Positions 16,533-23,640 of a stretch of DNA of 25,089 nucleotides are shown here, piece by piece. The notes beneath the pieces were generated by a model. That model worked only from the letters and a program-made list of their open reading frames with translations. It searched no databases and was not told where the DNA came from. This stretch comes from CBFIHN01 sp965662575 (GTDB lineage: Bacteria; Pseudomonadota; Gammaproteobacteria; Francisellales; CACEW01): contig CBFIHN010000024.1 in NCBI GenBank assembly GCA_965662575.1, positions 1 to 25,089 on the forward strand. Direction: 5' to 3'. The translations under genes and the position numbers were made by a program. Position 1 is the stretch's first letter, and the number at the start of each line of letters is the position of its first letter.

Positions 16533-17503
16533 GCAAAAGCAAAGGCATCCGCATAGAGGTGAGCAGAGTTTACCCCGGCCTTTTTGAAATCATCTCGAGC
16601 CTCAAAGGCCATATCAAATGGTCCAGCCAAATAAATATCATAATCATGGCAGTTGCTTATGCTAGTCATTGCCACTTGGTGTACTAAGCCGCTTTTCCCT
16701 GACCATTCCGCCTCATGCTCAGAGACTACCGGGGTATAGCTAAAATGTGGTATGTAACGTGCCCAGTTTAGTAATTGTGAGTGGTGATATAAAAAGCTTG
16801 AGTGACGAACGCCCCAAAAAAGATGTATATCTCGAGAATCATCTTCTTGTAAAGTTTGCTCAATGATTGCCTTCATTGGTGCCAGGCCACTACCTCCAGC
16901 GATGAGGAGTAATGGTCGGCCACTATGGCGCAAGTAAGCATTACCTTCTGGGCCAATCAGGGTGATTGTATCCTCGGGTGATAGCGTATGCAGTAATTGA
17001 GCACAAGCCTGGTCATGTGGTGCAACTTGGATATGGAGTTCAAGATAGTCATTGCCTGGGGCATTGGCAATTGAAAAGGGGTAGCGCTGATCACAATGTA
17101 ATAAGCTGAGATATTGTCCCGCTTGGTAGGTAAAGCCCTTGGGTGTTTCAATTTTGAGAGCCGTAATATGTTGGCTAAGTTGATCTTTTTTGATTAGCCT
17201 GGTAGTCAATGTCTGAGCGCTCATCTTAAATGCGTGATGCGAGATAGTCAGATCAGATCGGGGATAAGCGCAACAGAAAAGAACGTCATTTTCTGTGTTG
17301 TTAGGGTCAATGCCAACGATGTCATGCTCACCATAATCGTATTGCCCAGTGATGACTTTGCCTTTGCAGGTTGTGCAGATGCCGGCATGGCAGCTAAAAG
17401 GAATCTCAATGCCTTGGCGTAGGGCGGCATCCAAGATGGTTTCATCATCTGATGCATCAAAGTGTTGATTAGGGTCGTGGGCCAAGTGAATATGATAAGG
17501 CAT
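16529..17503 (-). CDS. [2Fe-2S] ferredoxin / FAD-NAD(P)H oxidoreductase fusion
   Basis: A 324-residue soluble electron-transfer protein. The N-terminal plant-type ferredoxin domain has Cys38, Cys43 and Cys46 (CHAGICTTC) plus a fourth ligand in FCC at 77-78. The reductase part has the FAD motif RYPFS (140-144), LIGPEGNAYLR at 182-192, the NAD(P)H motif AGGSGLAPM (202-210) and FWGVR (229-233). This order is shared with CDP-6-deoxyglucoseen reductase-like proteins, phenol hydroxylase reductases and similar oxygenase reductases. No oxygenase or dehydratase partner is adjacent, so its acceptor is unknown. It converges on the glycosidase with a 4-bp overlap and diverges from tsaD. Confidence 0.88.
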   Translation of the reverse strand: MPYHIHLAHDPNQHFDASDDETILDAALRQGIEIPFSCHAGICTTCKGKVITGQYDYGEHDIVGIDPNNTENDVLFCCAYPRSDLTISHHAFKMSAQTLTTRLIKKDQLSQHITALKIETPKGFTYQAGQYLSLLHCDQRYPFSIANAPGNDYLELHIQVAPHDQACAQLLHTLSPEDTITLIGPEGNAYLRHSGRPLLLIAGGSGLAPMKAIIEQTLQEDDSRDIHLFWGVRHSSFLYHHSQLLNWARYIPHFSYTPVVSEHEAEWSGKSGLVHQVAMTSISNCHDYDIYLAGPFDMAFEARDDFKKAGVNSAHLYADAFAFA

Positions 17504-17532
17504 AGATACCAGGTGATGGATGATTAAAACCT

Positions 17533-17566
17533 TATTCTAGCAGACTTATGGCCAACAACGTATAAT
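17533..17566. promoter_or_regulatory. Overlapping divergent promoters for the reductase and tsaD
   Basis: On the plus strand a perfect TATAAT (17561-17566) precedes tsaD by 33 bp, with a poor -35. On the minus strand, the complement of 17534-17542 reads TGCTAGAAT, an extended -10 facing the reductase about 30 bp away. The 96-bp spacer is therefore shared by two back-to-back promoters. Confidence 0.45.
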
Positions 17567-17599
17567 TGAGAAACGTTTGGGTGTATTCAAATAGGTTCT

Positions 17600-18610
17600 A
17601 TGATTGTTTTAGGTATCGAAACATCTTGCGATGAAACAGGTATTGCCATTTATTCAACCGACAAAGGGCTATTGGCGGATGCGCTGTATAGCCAGGTCAA
17701 ATTACATGCTGACTATGGTGGTGTCGTACCGGAGCTTGCTTCGCGAGATCATATCCGTAAAATTTTACCGTTGATCGATCAGGTTTTGCAGTCGGCATCA
17801 TTGCAAGCAACAGAGATTGAGGGTATTGCCTATACGGCTGGCCCGGGATTGATGGGCGCCTTGATGGTTGGGGCTGGTGTGGCACATGGTTTGAGTTTGG
17901 GTTGGGGGGTGCCATTAATCGGTGTCCATCACCTAGAAGGTCATTTGCTCGCACCGATGCTGGAAGAAACAAGACCGGCGTTTCCATTTATTGCCTTGTT
18001 GGTCTCTGGCGGTCACACACAGCTGATCAAAGTCGCTGCTGTTGGTGATTATGAATTATTAGGGGAATCACTCGATGATGCCGCAGGTGAGGCGTTCGAC
18101 AAAACAGCAAAACTGTTAGGCTTGCCTTATCCCGGCGGACCTGAGTTGGCGCGTTTGGCACAACAGGGGTGCCCAGGACGGTTTAATTTTCCACGGCCGA
18201 TGACAAACCGTCCTGGACTGGATTTTAGTTTTAGTGGGCTAAAAACTTTTGCGCGTAATGCCTGGTATAACAGCAGCCAATCGGAGCAAGCCAAAGCTGA
18301 TATAGCCTATGCTTTTGAAGATGCTGTGGTTGATACAATGCTGATTAAGTGTCGTCGTGCAATCAAGCAAACAGGTATTGCACGGATTGTGATGGCCGGT
18401 GGTGTTAGTGCAAATCAACAATTACGTCAGCGTTTTAAAGAGCAAGTGGGGTGGGAGGTTTTCTATCCGCGATCAGAATTTTGTACCGACAATGGTGCGA
18501 TGATTGCGTTGGCTGGTGCATTGCGCTTGGCATCAGGTCAGCGTGCGAATACAGAGATTCAGGTGTACCCTCGTTGGCCATTAACAGCACTGGAAAAAGT
18601 CAGCAACTAG
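17600..18610 (+). CDS. tsaD: tRNA N6-adenosine threonylcarbamoyltransferase TsaD
   Basis: This protein transfers the threonylcarbamoyl group to A37 of ANN-decoding tRNAs, acting with TsaB and TsaE. The 336-residue protein (E. coli 337) has the ASKHA-fold N-terminus MIVLGIETSCDETG and VPELASRDH at about 43-51. The metal-binding pair His111 and His115 lies in HHLEGH. LVSGGHTQL (133-141 region), DDAAGEAFDKTAKLLGLPYPGG and the late CTDNGAMIA with the metal-binding Asp follow. The ATG at 17600 gives the canonical N-terminus. Its usual neighbour rpsU is absent here. The last 30 bp overlap the 3' end of the convergent dihydrouridine synthase gene. Confidence 0.97.
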   Translation: MIVLGIETSCDETGIAIYSTDKGLLADALYSQVKLHADYGGVVPELASRDHIRKILPLIDQVLQSASLQATEIEGIAYTAGPGLMGALMVGAGVAHGLSLGWGVPLIGVHHLEGHLLAPMLEETRPAFPFIALLVSGGHTQLIKVAAVGDYELLGESLDDAAGEAFDKTAKLLGLPYPGGPELARLAQQGCPGRFNFPRPMTNRPGLDFSFSGLKTFARNAWYNSSQSEQAKADIAYAFEDAVVDTMLIKCRRAIKQTGIARIVMAGGVSANQQLRQRFKEQVGWEVFYPRSEFCTDNGAMIALAGALRLASGQRANTEIQVYPRWPLTALEKVSN

Positions 18611-19531
18611 CATTTGGCAGTCCTTGAATGTCTTAACTTGGTAAAGTCGGGGTAAGTATTCACCGTGATTAATGTTCGTTCTTGCATAGTATTTGCCAAG
18701 CTGTCTTGCCTGTAGAACGGCTTTTTTTTCGCCATCCAGGCAGATGAGACCTTTGATATGTGTTAAAAAACAGTGCCCAATCTCGGCTAAATTAGGTTTG
18801 GTGTATGTATGTCCTTGCCATTGTGCCCGTAGTTGTGCAAACAGCCACGGTTGACCAACAGCTGCTCGAGAAATCATCACGCCAGCACAGCCAGTGCTTA
18901 ACAGTGCGTTGAGGCTTTTAATATCACTAACGTCACCATTGGCGATTAGCGGAATAGATGCCTGTCGAACGAGCGCTGCAATTTGTGAGTAATGACAAGC
19001 TGTTGAGTAGTCTTCACGCCAGTGCCGACCGTGGACAATCAACCTATCTGCGCCAGCACTTTCTACTGTTTTTAAGACGTCAAGATTAAAGTGATCGTGA
19101 CTATGACCATCCACGCGTATTTTAACCGAAACCGGCACCGAGCTAGTTGTTTTCATTGTTTCAATCAGCTGGCCAAGCAGTTGTGTATTGGCTAATAGTT
19201 TTGAGCCAGCACCTTTTTTACGGATTTTATTAACGGGGCAACCGCAGTTAAGGTCAAGAAAATCAGCCCCATAGTCCAACGCTTTTTGGCAGGCAGCTCT
19301 CAGTTCGTGAGGGTCTGTCGTTGATAACTGAATACACAGTTTGCCTTCGTTGGGCGCTTTGTGAGTATAACGTTTGGCGATCCGAGTTTGCAGTAATGTT
19401 TTCGCCGAAATCATTTCACTATAGCAGTAATCAGCACCCCCATAATCTTGAGCCAATGCTCTGAAAGGCGAGCAACTGACGCCGGCAAGAGGGCCCTGAA
19501 TCAGGAGTAATTTTTTTTTGGCTACGGACAT
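18581..19531 (-). CDS. tRNA-dihydrouridine synthase (DusB-like)
   Basis: This FMN enzyme reduces uridine to dihydrouridine in the tRNA D-loop using NADPH. The 316-residue protein has the TIM-barrel hallmarks: GPLAGVSCSPFRAL at 13-26, YSEMISA (37-43), LNCGCPVNKIRKKGAGS (94-110) with catalytic Cys98, VKIR, VHGRHWRED, IPLIANGDV, and ISRAAVGQPWLF. The GCPxxK and AxGSxLL pattern is DusB/DusC-like, but the sequence is divergent and I cannot fix the subfamily or the target uridine. The ATG at 19531 gives a short lead to the barrel. The gene is convergent with tsaD and overlaps it by 30 bp. Confidence 0.9.
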   Translation of the reverse strand: MSVAKKKLLLIQGPLAGVSCSPFRALAQDYGGADYCYSEMISAKTLLQTRIAKRYTHKAPNEGKLCIQLSTTDPHELRAACQKALDYGADFLDLNCGCPVNKIRKKGAGSKLLANTQLLGQLIETMKTTSSVPVSVKIRVDGHSHDHFNLDVLKTVESAGADRLIVHGRHWREDYSTACHYSQIAALVRQASIPLIANGDVSDIKSLNALLSTGCAGVMISRAAVGQPWLFAQLRAQWQGHTYTKPNLAEIGHCFLTHIKGLICLDGEKKAVLQARQLGKYYARTNINHGEYLPRLYQVKTFKDCQMLVADFFQCC

Positions 19532-19562
19532 TTAATAAATCGATTAGCTAGGACTGCAATAT

Positions 19563-19574
19563 ATCTTATAAGAT
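19563..19574. promoter_or_regulatory. Perfect 12-bp palindrome in the dus promoter region
   Basis: ATCTTATAAGAT is self-complementary over 12 bp and lies 32 bp upstream of the dus start. Read on the minus strand it contains TATAAG, a possible -10, with TTGTGA (complement of 19586-19591) 15 bp upstream. It could be an operator overlapping a weak promoter, or an AT-rich coincidence. Confidence 0.3.
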
Positions 19575-19751
19575 GTTTTTTGGACTCACAATGATAAAAG
19601 AGATAGATTGTAGATAAGTAAGTAAACTGTCCTCAGTAGTAGTACGCGATCTGTCCGGATGAGACTGGGTGGATATGCAAAGCGGCTTGATTAATATGCT
19701 CAAGGACTCAAGCGTGTTTGCCCTAGCCAAGGTGCTGTTTATGCAGATAAA

Positions 19752-19809
19752 GCTTATTGCACAGAGCCAGCTCGACAAGCCACGGCTCATCGAGGATGCA
19801 ACTTTAAGC
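19752..19809. other. Nested inverted repeat, possible structured RNA
   Basis: Outer arms GCTTA+TTGCA (19752-19761) pair with TGCAA and TAAGC (19797-19801 and 19805-19809), with a 3-nt bulge. An inner GAGCC (19764-19768) pairs with GGCTC (19784-19788). CTCG (19771-19774) in the loop could also pair with CGAG (19791-19794), a pseudoknot-like option. About 15 nested base pairs in 58 nt is notable, but there is no covariation evidence and no T-run after it. Confidence 0.3.
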
Positions 19810-19858
19810 ACTGCAAAGCGGACAATTCGTTTGCTACTAAACCGGACAAGTTAACTTA

Positions 19859-19888
19859 TTGCTAACAGCGTTATAGCACTGGTATTTT
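19859..19888 (+). promoter_or_regulatory. Candidate promoter for pepN
   Basis: TTGCTA (19859-19864) lies 18 bp before TATTTT (19883-19888), which has an upstream TG in extended -10 position. It is about 53 bp before the chosen pepN ATG. Confidence 0.35.
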
Positions 19889-19941
19889 CTGGGCTAATCA
19901 GGCATATTTCATCGATATCAAATGACAGAGTGTCAAGGCAT

Positions 19942-22524
19942 ATGCAGGCTAATTATTTAAAAGACTACCAACCAGCGGATTTTTCCATTGAAAGTATTGC
20001 GCTAGATTTTGATCTTCATGAGGATGTCGCCATCGTTAGCTCCGTTTTGCAGGTGAATAAACTGGGCAGGCATCAAAAGCCATTGGTACTGCATGGCAGG
20101 CAACAAGCACTGGTTGCTCTGCATCTTAATAATCAATTGGTTGATTATGTTCTAACTGATGAGCAATTAACTATTGGTGATGTGCCGGATCAATTTGAGT
20201 TGAAAATTGTCAGTCATTGTCAGCCTCATTTGAATACCTCTTTGGAAGGATTATATTGCTCGGGTGGTTTGTTTTGTACGCAGTGTGAATCTCATGGTTT
20301 CCGTAAGATAACCTATTATCTAGATCGTCCGGATGTGCTATCAGTTTTTACAGTCACGATCCGTGCAGACAAGGCGGAATATCCCGTGCTGTTGTCTAAT
20401 GGCAATTTAATTGATCAAGGCGATTTGGCTGGTGGCCGTCATTTTGTTCGTTGGCATGATCCTCACCAGAAACCTTGCTACCTATTTGCCTTGGTTGCTG
20501 GGGATTTAGCCTTGTCGCAAAGCCAAATGACAACAATGTCAGGTCGAACAGTTGATTTAAAAATTTATACGTTACCAGCTGATCAGGATAAAACATCGCA
20601 TGCCATGCAGTCACTGAAAGAGGCGATGATCTGGGATGAACAGGTCTATGGTTGTGAATATGATTTAGATACTTATATGATTGTTGCGGTCCCAGATTTT
20701 AATATGGGTGCGATGGAAAATAAGGGCTTAAACATTTTTAATACCCGTTATACCTTGGCCAACGATCAAACGGCGACTGATCAGGATTATCAACAGATTC
20801 AGGCAGTCATTGCCCATGAATATTTCCACAATTGGAGTGGCAATCGCGTGACGTGTCGCGATTGGTTTCAACTGAGTTTAAAGGAAGGGTTAACGGTTTT
20901 CCGTGATCAGAGTTTTACCATGGACCATCACTCTGCCCTTGCCAAACGTATTGATGATGTGCGTATCATTCGTAGCGCACAATTTGCTGAAGATGCGAGT
21001 CCAATGGCCCATCCTATTCGCCCATCTTCTTATGTTGAAATGAATAATTTCTATACGGTGACGGTCTACAATAAGGGCGCAGAAGTGATCCGCATGCTGC
21101 AAACGTTGCTGGGTCAGCAGCGGTTTATTGCCGGCGTTAAATTATATTTTCAACGTCATGATGGCCAGGCAGTGACTTGTGATGATTTTGTCCAAGCACT
21201 TGCTGATGCCAGTGGGCGAGATTTAACACAGTTTATGCGGTGGTATTGCCAGGCAGGTACACCGATTGTCACAGTTAAAGAATCCTATGATGCAGATCAA
21301 CAGTTGTATGCTTTAACCTTGAGTCAAGCAACAGCAAAAACGGCAGATGGTTCAGCGAAAGCGCCATTTCACCTGCCGATTAAAATAGGGTTATTACGTG
21401 GGTCAGGACAACCGCTTAACACCTCATATCAAGGGCAAACGGGTCATAAGTTTGTTCTAGAATTAACTGAGGAAAAACAGGTGTTTACTTTCAGCGCTAC
21501 CGAGAAGCCTGTCTTATCGATGTTACGCGACTTTTCCGCGCCAGTGAAAGTGGTATTTGAACGCAGTGAGCAAGAACTATTATTGCTTAGTCGATTTGAT
21601 GACAACCTGTTTAACCGTTGGCAAGCGTCACAAACATTGGCGAAAAATCTGCTGTTACATTTAGCTCAGTCAGATGCATGGCATATTCCCCTCAGTTTCA
21701 TAACCTTTCTATCTCAAGCGCTGTCAGATCAAACCATTGATCTAAGCCTGTTAACAGAAATATTGACCTTGCCGGATTTGCAATCTTTGGCGCAAGAGTT
21801 TGATCTAGTTGATATGGGAGCCTTAGTGGCGGCGCGACGTTTCTTGCTGAAAACCATCGCAGAGCAGTTATCAGAATTATTGCTTGCGCGTTACCAGCAA
21901 CTTGCCTTGTCGAGTTATCGCCATCATGCTGATGATATTGCCAAACGTAAATTGCGTCATCGGTGTCTGAGTTACTTGGTGTTGCTGCCAGATCAAGCGT
22001 ATGCCCAGCTAGCCTATCAACAATTCATAGACAGTGATAATATGACAGACCAATTAGCCGCTTTGCATAGTTTAGCGGCAAATAGACATACTGTCTTGCG
22101 CGAGAAAGCACTGCAAGAATTTTATCAGCAATGGCAAGATGAGGCTTTGGTTGTTGATAAATGGCTACAGGTACAAGCGTTGGCTGATCATGAAAACACA
22201 TTCGAATTGGTGACGTCTTTGACTGAACACCCAGCGTTTGATCGTAGTAATCCGAATAAAGTTTATGCACTGGTTGTCGCCTTTGCGAGTAACTTGGCGT
22301 GTTTTCATCGTACTGATGGAGCTAGCTATCAATGGCTGGCAACGCAAGTAAAATTATTGAATAATAACCCACAAGTCGCAGCCAGAGTGGTGCGGGCATT
22401 AATGAATTGGCAGCATTATGCCGAGCCTTATCAATCGCAAATGAAAACTGCATTGATGGCACTGCTAGCTTATCAGGGGCTGTGTTCTGATGTTCGTGAG
22501 ATTGTTGAAAAAAGTCTAGCTTGA
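19942..22524 (+). CDS. pepN: Aminopeptidase N (M1 zinc metallopeptidase)
   Basis: This broad-specificity cytoplasmic aminopeptidase removes N-terminal residues during peptide turnover. The 860-residue protein is close to E. coli PepN (870) along its whole length. It has TQCESHGFRKITYYLDRPDV, the exopeptidase motif GAMEN (about 256-260), the zinc motif HEYFH (about 292-296) with the third ligand Glu in LKEGLTVFRDQ, and MAHPIRP...EMNNFYTVTVYNKGAEVIRM with the catalytic Tyr. The long helical C-terminal domain is complete. The frame also opens at a GTG (19930) four codons upstream. The ATG at 19942 is my choice from the family N-terminus (QANYLKDY), but its AAGG lies only 3 bp away, so the start is uncertain. 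The zinc motif sits about 55 residues after the GAMEN-upstream core, as expected. Confidence 0.96.
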   Translation: MQANYLKDYQPADFSIESIALDFDLHEDVAIVSSVLQVNKLGRHQKPLVLHGRQQALVALHLNNQLVDYVLTDEQLTIGDVPDQFELKIVSHCQPHLNTSLEGLYCSGGLFCTQCESHGFRKITYYLDRPDVLSVFTVTIRADKAEYPVLLSNGNLIDQGDLAGGRHFVRWHDPHQKPCYLFALVAGDLALSQSQMTTMSGRTVDLKIYTLPADQDKTSHAMQSLKEAMIWDEQVYGCEYDLDTYMIVAVPDFNMGAMENKGLNIFNTRYTLANDQTATDQDYQQIQAVIAHEYFHNWSGNRVTCRDWFQLSLKEGLTVFRDQSFTMDHHSALAKRIDDVRIIRSAQFAEDASPMAHPIRPSSYVEMNNFYTVTVYNKGAEVIRMLQTLLGQQRFIAGVKLYFQRHDGQAVTCDDFVQALADASGRDLTQFMRWYCQAGTPIVTVKESYDADQQLYALTLSQATAKTADGSAKAPFHLPIKIGLLRGSGQPLNTSYQGQTGHKFVLELTEEKQVFTFSATEKPVLSMLRDFSAPVKVVFERSEQELLLLSRFDDNLFNRWQASQTLAKNLLLHLAQSDAWHIPLSFITFLSQALSDQTIDLSLLTEILTLPDLQSLAQEFDLVDMGALVAARRFLLKTIAEQLSELLLARYQQLALSSYRHHADDIAKRKLRHRCLSYLVLLPDQAYAQLAYQQFIDSDNMTDQLAALHSLAANRHTVLREKALQEFYQQWQDEALVVDKWLQVQALADHENTFELVTSLTEHPAFDRSNPNKVYALVVAFASNLACFHRTDGASYQWLATQVKLLNNNPQVAARVVRALMNWQHYAEPYQSQMKTALMALLAYQGLCSDVREIVEKSLA

Positions 22525-22616
22525 GCTAGGCAGGTTGCTCATGGATGTCATTGGTTGAATAAATCAGGACTTTCGCAGGATGAATGAAGGTCTTAATGGA
22601 TAGTTGGAGCTGAATT

Positions 22617-23165
22617 ATGCAAGGTTTGGTCATTCTCGATCGGGATGGTGTGATTAACCAAGATTCTGATCATTATATTAAAAACCCAATGGAATGGCAG
22701 GCGATTCCTGGAAGTCTAGAAGCCATCGCTAGGCTGAATCAACAGAACTATTATGTTGCGGTTGCAACAAATCAATCGGGTCTAGCTCGTGGATTATTTG
22801 ACGAAGACGATTTGAAAGCCATTCATCATAAGATGCATACACAGCTCAAAGCGTGCAATGCGCATATCGACTATCTGACCTATTGCCCGCATCACCCTGA
22901 TGATCATTGCCATTGCCGTAAACCAAAGCCAGGGATGCTGCTGGATATCTTCAATCACAGTGGTCTATCGCCCAGGGATGCCTATTTTGTCGGTGATAAA
23001 TATGCCGATCTGCAAGCGGCTCGTTTAGCAGGTTGTCAACCTATATTGGTTAAAACAGGGCGGGGGGCTAGCACGTTCAATCAATATCCAGATTTAATCG
23101 ACTCGGTGCAAATCTTTCCCCATTTAGTGGCCTTTGTCGATGAGCTAATTGCTGGTGTCGGTTAG
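22617..23165 (+). CDS. gmhB: D-glycero-beta-D-manno-heptose 1,7-bisphosphate 7-phosphatase
   Basis: This HAD-family phosphatase removes the 7-phosphate in the ADP-heptose pathway for LPS core. The 182-residue protein begins MQGLVILDRDGVIN with the DxD nucleophile pair, followed by ATNQSG (HAD motif II). The zinc-binding set C-x-H in CPHHPDD then CHCRKPKPGM, and VGDKYADLQAA (motif IV), follow. All are characteristic of GmhB. GGAG lies about 8 bp before the ATG. The gene is 92 bp after pepN and may be cotranscribed with it. Together with gmhA at 662-1240 it supports a heptose-containing LPS. Confidence 0.95.
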   Translation: MQGLVILDRDGVINQDSDHYIKNPMEWQAIPGSLEAIARLNQQNYYVAVATNQSGLARGLFDEDDLKAIHHKMHTQLKACNAHIDYLTYCPHHPDDHCHCRKPKPGMLLDIFNHSGLSPRDAYFVGDKYADLQAARLAGCQPILVKTGRGASTFNQYPDLIDSVQIFPHLVAFVDELIAGVG

Positions 23166-23220
23166 TCTGTCGCTAGGTGTGAATCACCTGACTCAGCCAA
23201 GTATTTTTTCTCAGTTTGAA

Positions 23221-23281
23221 CGCCTTACAATCGAGTAGCAGCCTTCAGTTTCAGCTATTACTTGAAGGCTGTAGCAAGGCG
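23221..23281. repeat. Imperfect 61-bp inverted repeat
   Basis: Outer arms CGCCTT (23221-23226) and AAGGCG (23276-23281) flank inner arms CAGCCTTCA (23239-23247) and TGAAGGCTG (23263-23271). The inner 9-bp stem is perfect, with a 15-nt loop. There is no T-run after it, so it is not a simple terminator. It lies only 12 bp before the MITE-like element and may be a separate repeat or a structured RNA. Confidence 0.45.
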
Positions 23282-23288
23282 GCAATAG

Positions 23289-23439
23289 ATAAAGGGACTG
23301 TTGCAAACCAGTTTCTAGCGGCACTAGCGTCGTTGAAAAAAATGAAAAACTGCTCATTTGTTAGGTATAAACTCCGCTTTTTTAATTTTTTTCGTCTAGC
23401 TATCGCTCGCTATAAACCAGCTTGCAACAGCCCCATAAA
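23289..23439. mobile_element. MITE-like insertion with target-site duplication
   Basis: The 141-bp element spans 23294-23434. The left end GGGACTGTTGCAA and the reverse complement of the right end GGGGCTGTTGCAA match at 12 of 13 positions. The similarity between the two halves continues imperfectly for about 55 bp each (for example TAGCG and GAAAAAAAT at matching places), so the whole element folds as a long hairpin. A perfect 5-bp direct repeat ATAAA flanks it at 23289-23293 and 23435-23439, the mark of transposition. It has no transposase. The termini resemble those of several IS families, and I do not assign one. Confidence 0.75.
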
Positions 23440-23537
23440 AAGATGGCGGCGGTGTCAGGCAATATTGTAATTGTAAAGCAATGAATTGTGTAAAAATCTG
23501 TGCTAGGTTGATTTTTTTTTGAAGCAGAAACATAAAA

Positions 23538-23595
23538 ATTAATTATTTATCAATATGTTATTTTTTATTTAAAAAAAGATGGAAAATATTAAAAT
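23538..23595 (+). promoter_or_regulatory. AT-rich promoter region of the terminal gene, with a possible tandem operator
   Basis: A candidate -10 TAAAAT (23590-23595) has no good -35. Upstream, ATTAATTAT-TT-ATCAATATG (23538-23557) is an 11-bp-spaced direct repeat. Each half matches 6 of 9 positions of the Legionella PmrA half-site cTTAATatT (my recollection of the consensus). In such AT-rich DNA this could easily be chance. Confidence 0.25.
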
Positions 23596-23640
23596 GATAG
23601 GATAAGATGCTGATGGTTACATAATTGAAAGGAATTTGTT

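Larger units (their letters stand above)
19575..19941. other. Gene-poor region between dus and pepN
   Basis: No protein gene is supported here. A 61-codon plus frame (19669-19854) and an 81-codon minus frame (19566-19811) overlap each other and lack convincing ribosome sites. The region holds a nested inverted repeat (19752-19809, listed separately) and a candidate pepN promoter (19859-19888). The sequence is less AT-rich than the other spacers, so it may be a decayed gene or an RNA gene. Confidence 0.5.
23166..23640. other. 475-bp gene-poor region with palindromic elements and AT-rich promoter zone
   Basis: After gmhB there is a small hairpin (AGGTG-tgaat-CACCT, near 23175-23190) with a T-run only 17 bp later. 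Then come an imperfect 61-bp inverted repeat, a 141-bp MITE-like element, and about 170 bp of strongly AT-rich sequence leading to the terminal gene. An 84-codon frame at 23216-23470 runs through the MITE and is not considered a gene. Confidence 0.6.

Noticed and set aside
19566..19854. Opposed small frames between dus and pepN (81 codons minus, 61 codons plus)
   Set aside because: They overlap each other, use GTG starts with poor or no ribosome sites and resemble no family I know. The minus one has a signal-peptide-like stretch, so a search would still be worthwhile.
23175..23190. Hairpin AGGTG-tgaat-CACCT as a gmhB terminator
   Set aside because: Short stem, and the T-run lies about 17 bp further on; not convincing.
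23216..23470. 84-codon plus-strand frame downstream of gmhB
   Set aside because: It runs through both palindromic repeats and the MITE; composition is an accident of the repeat sequence.
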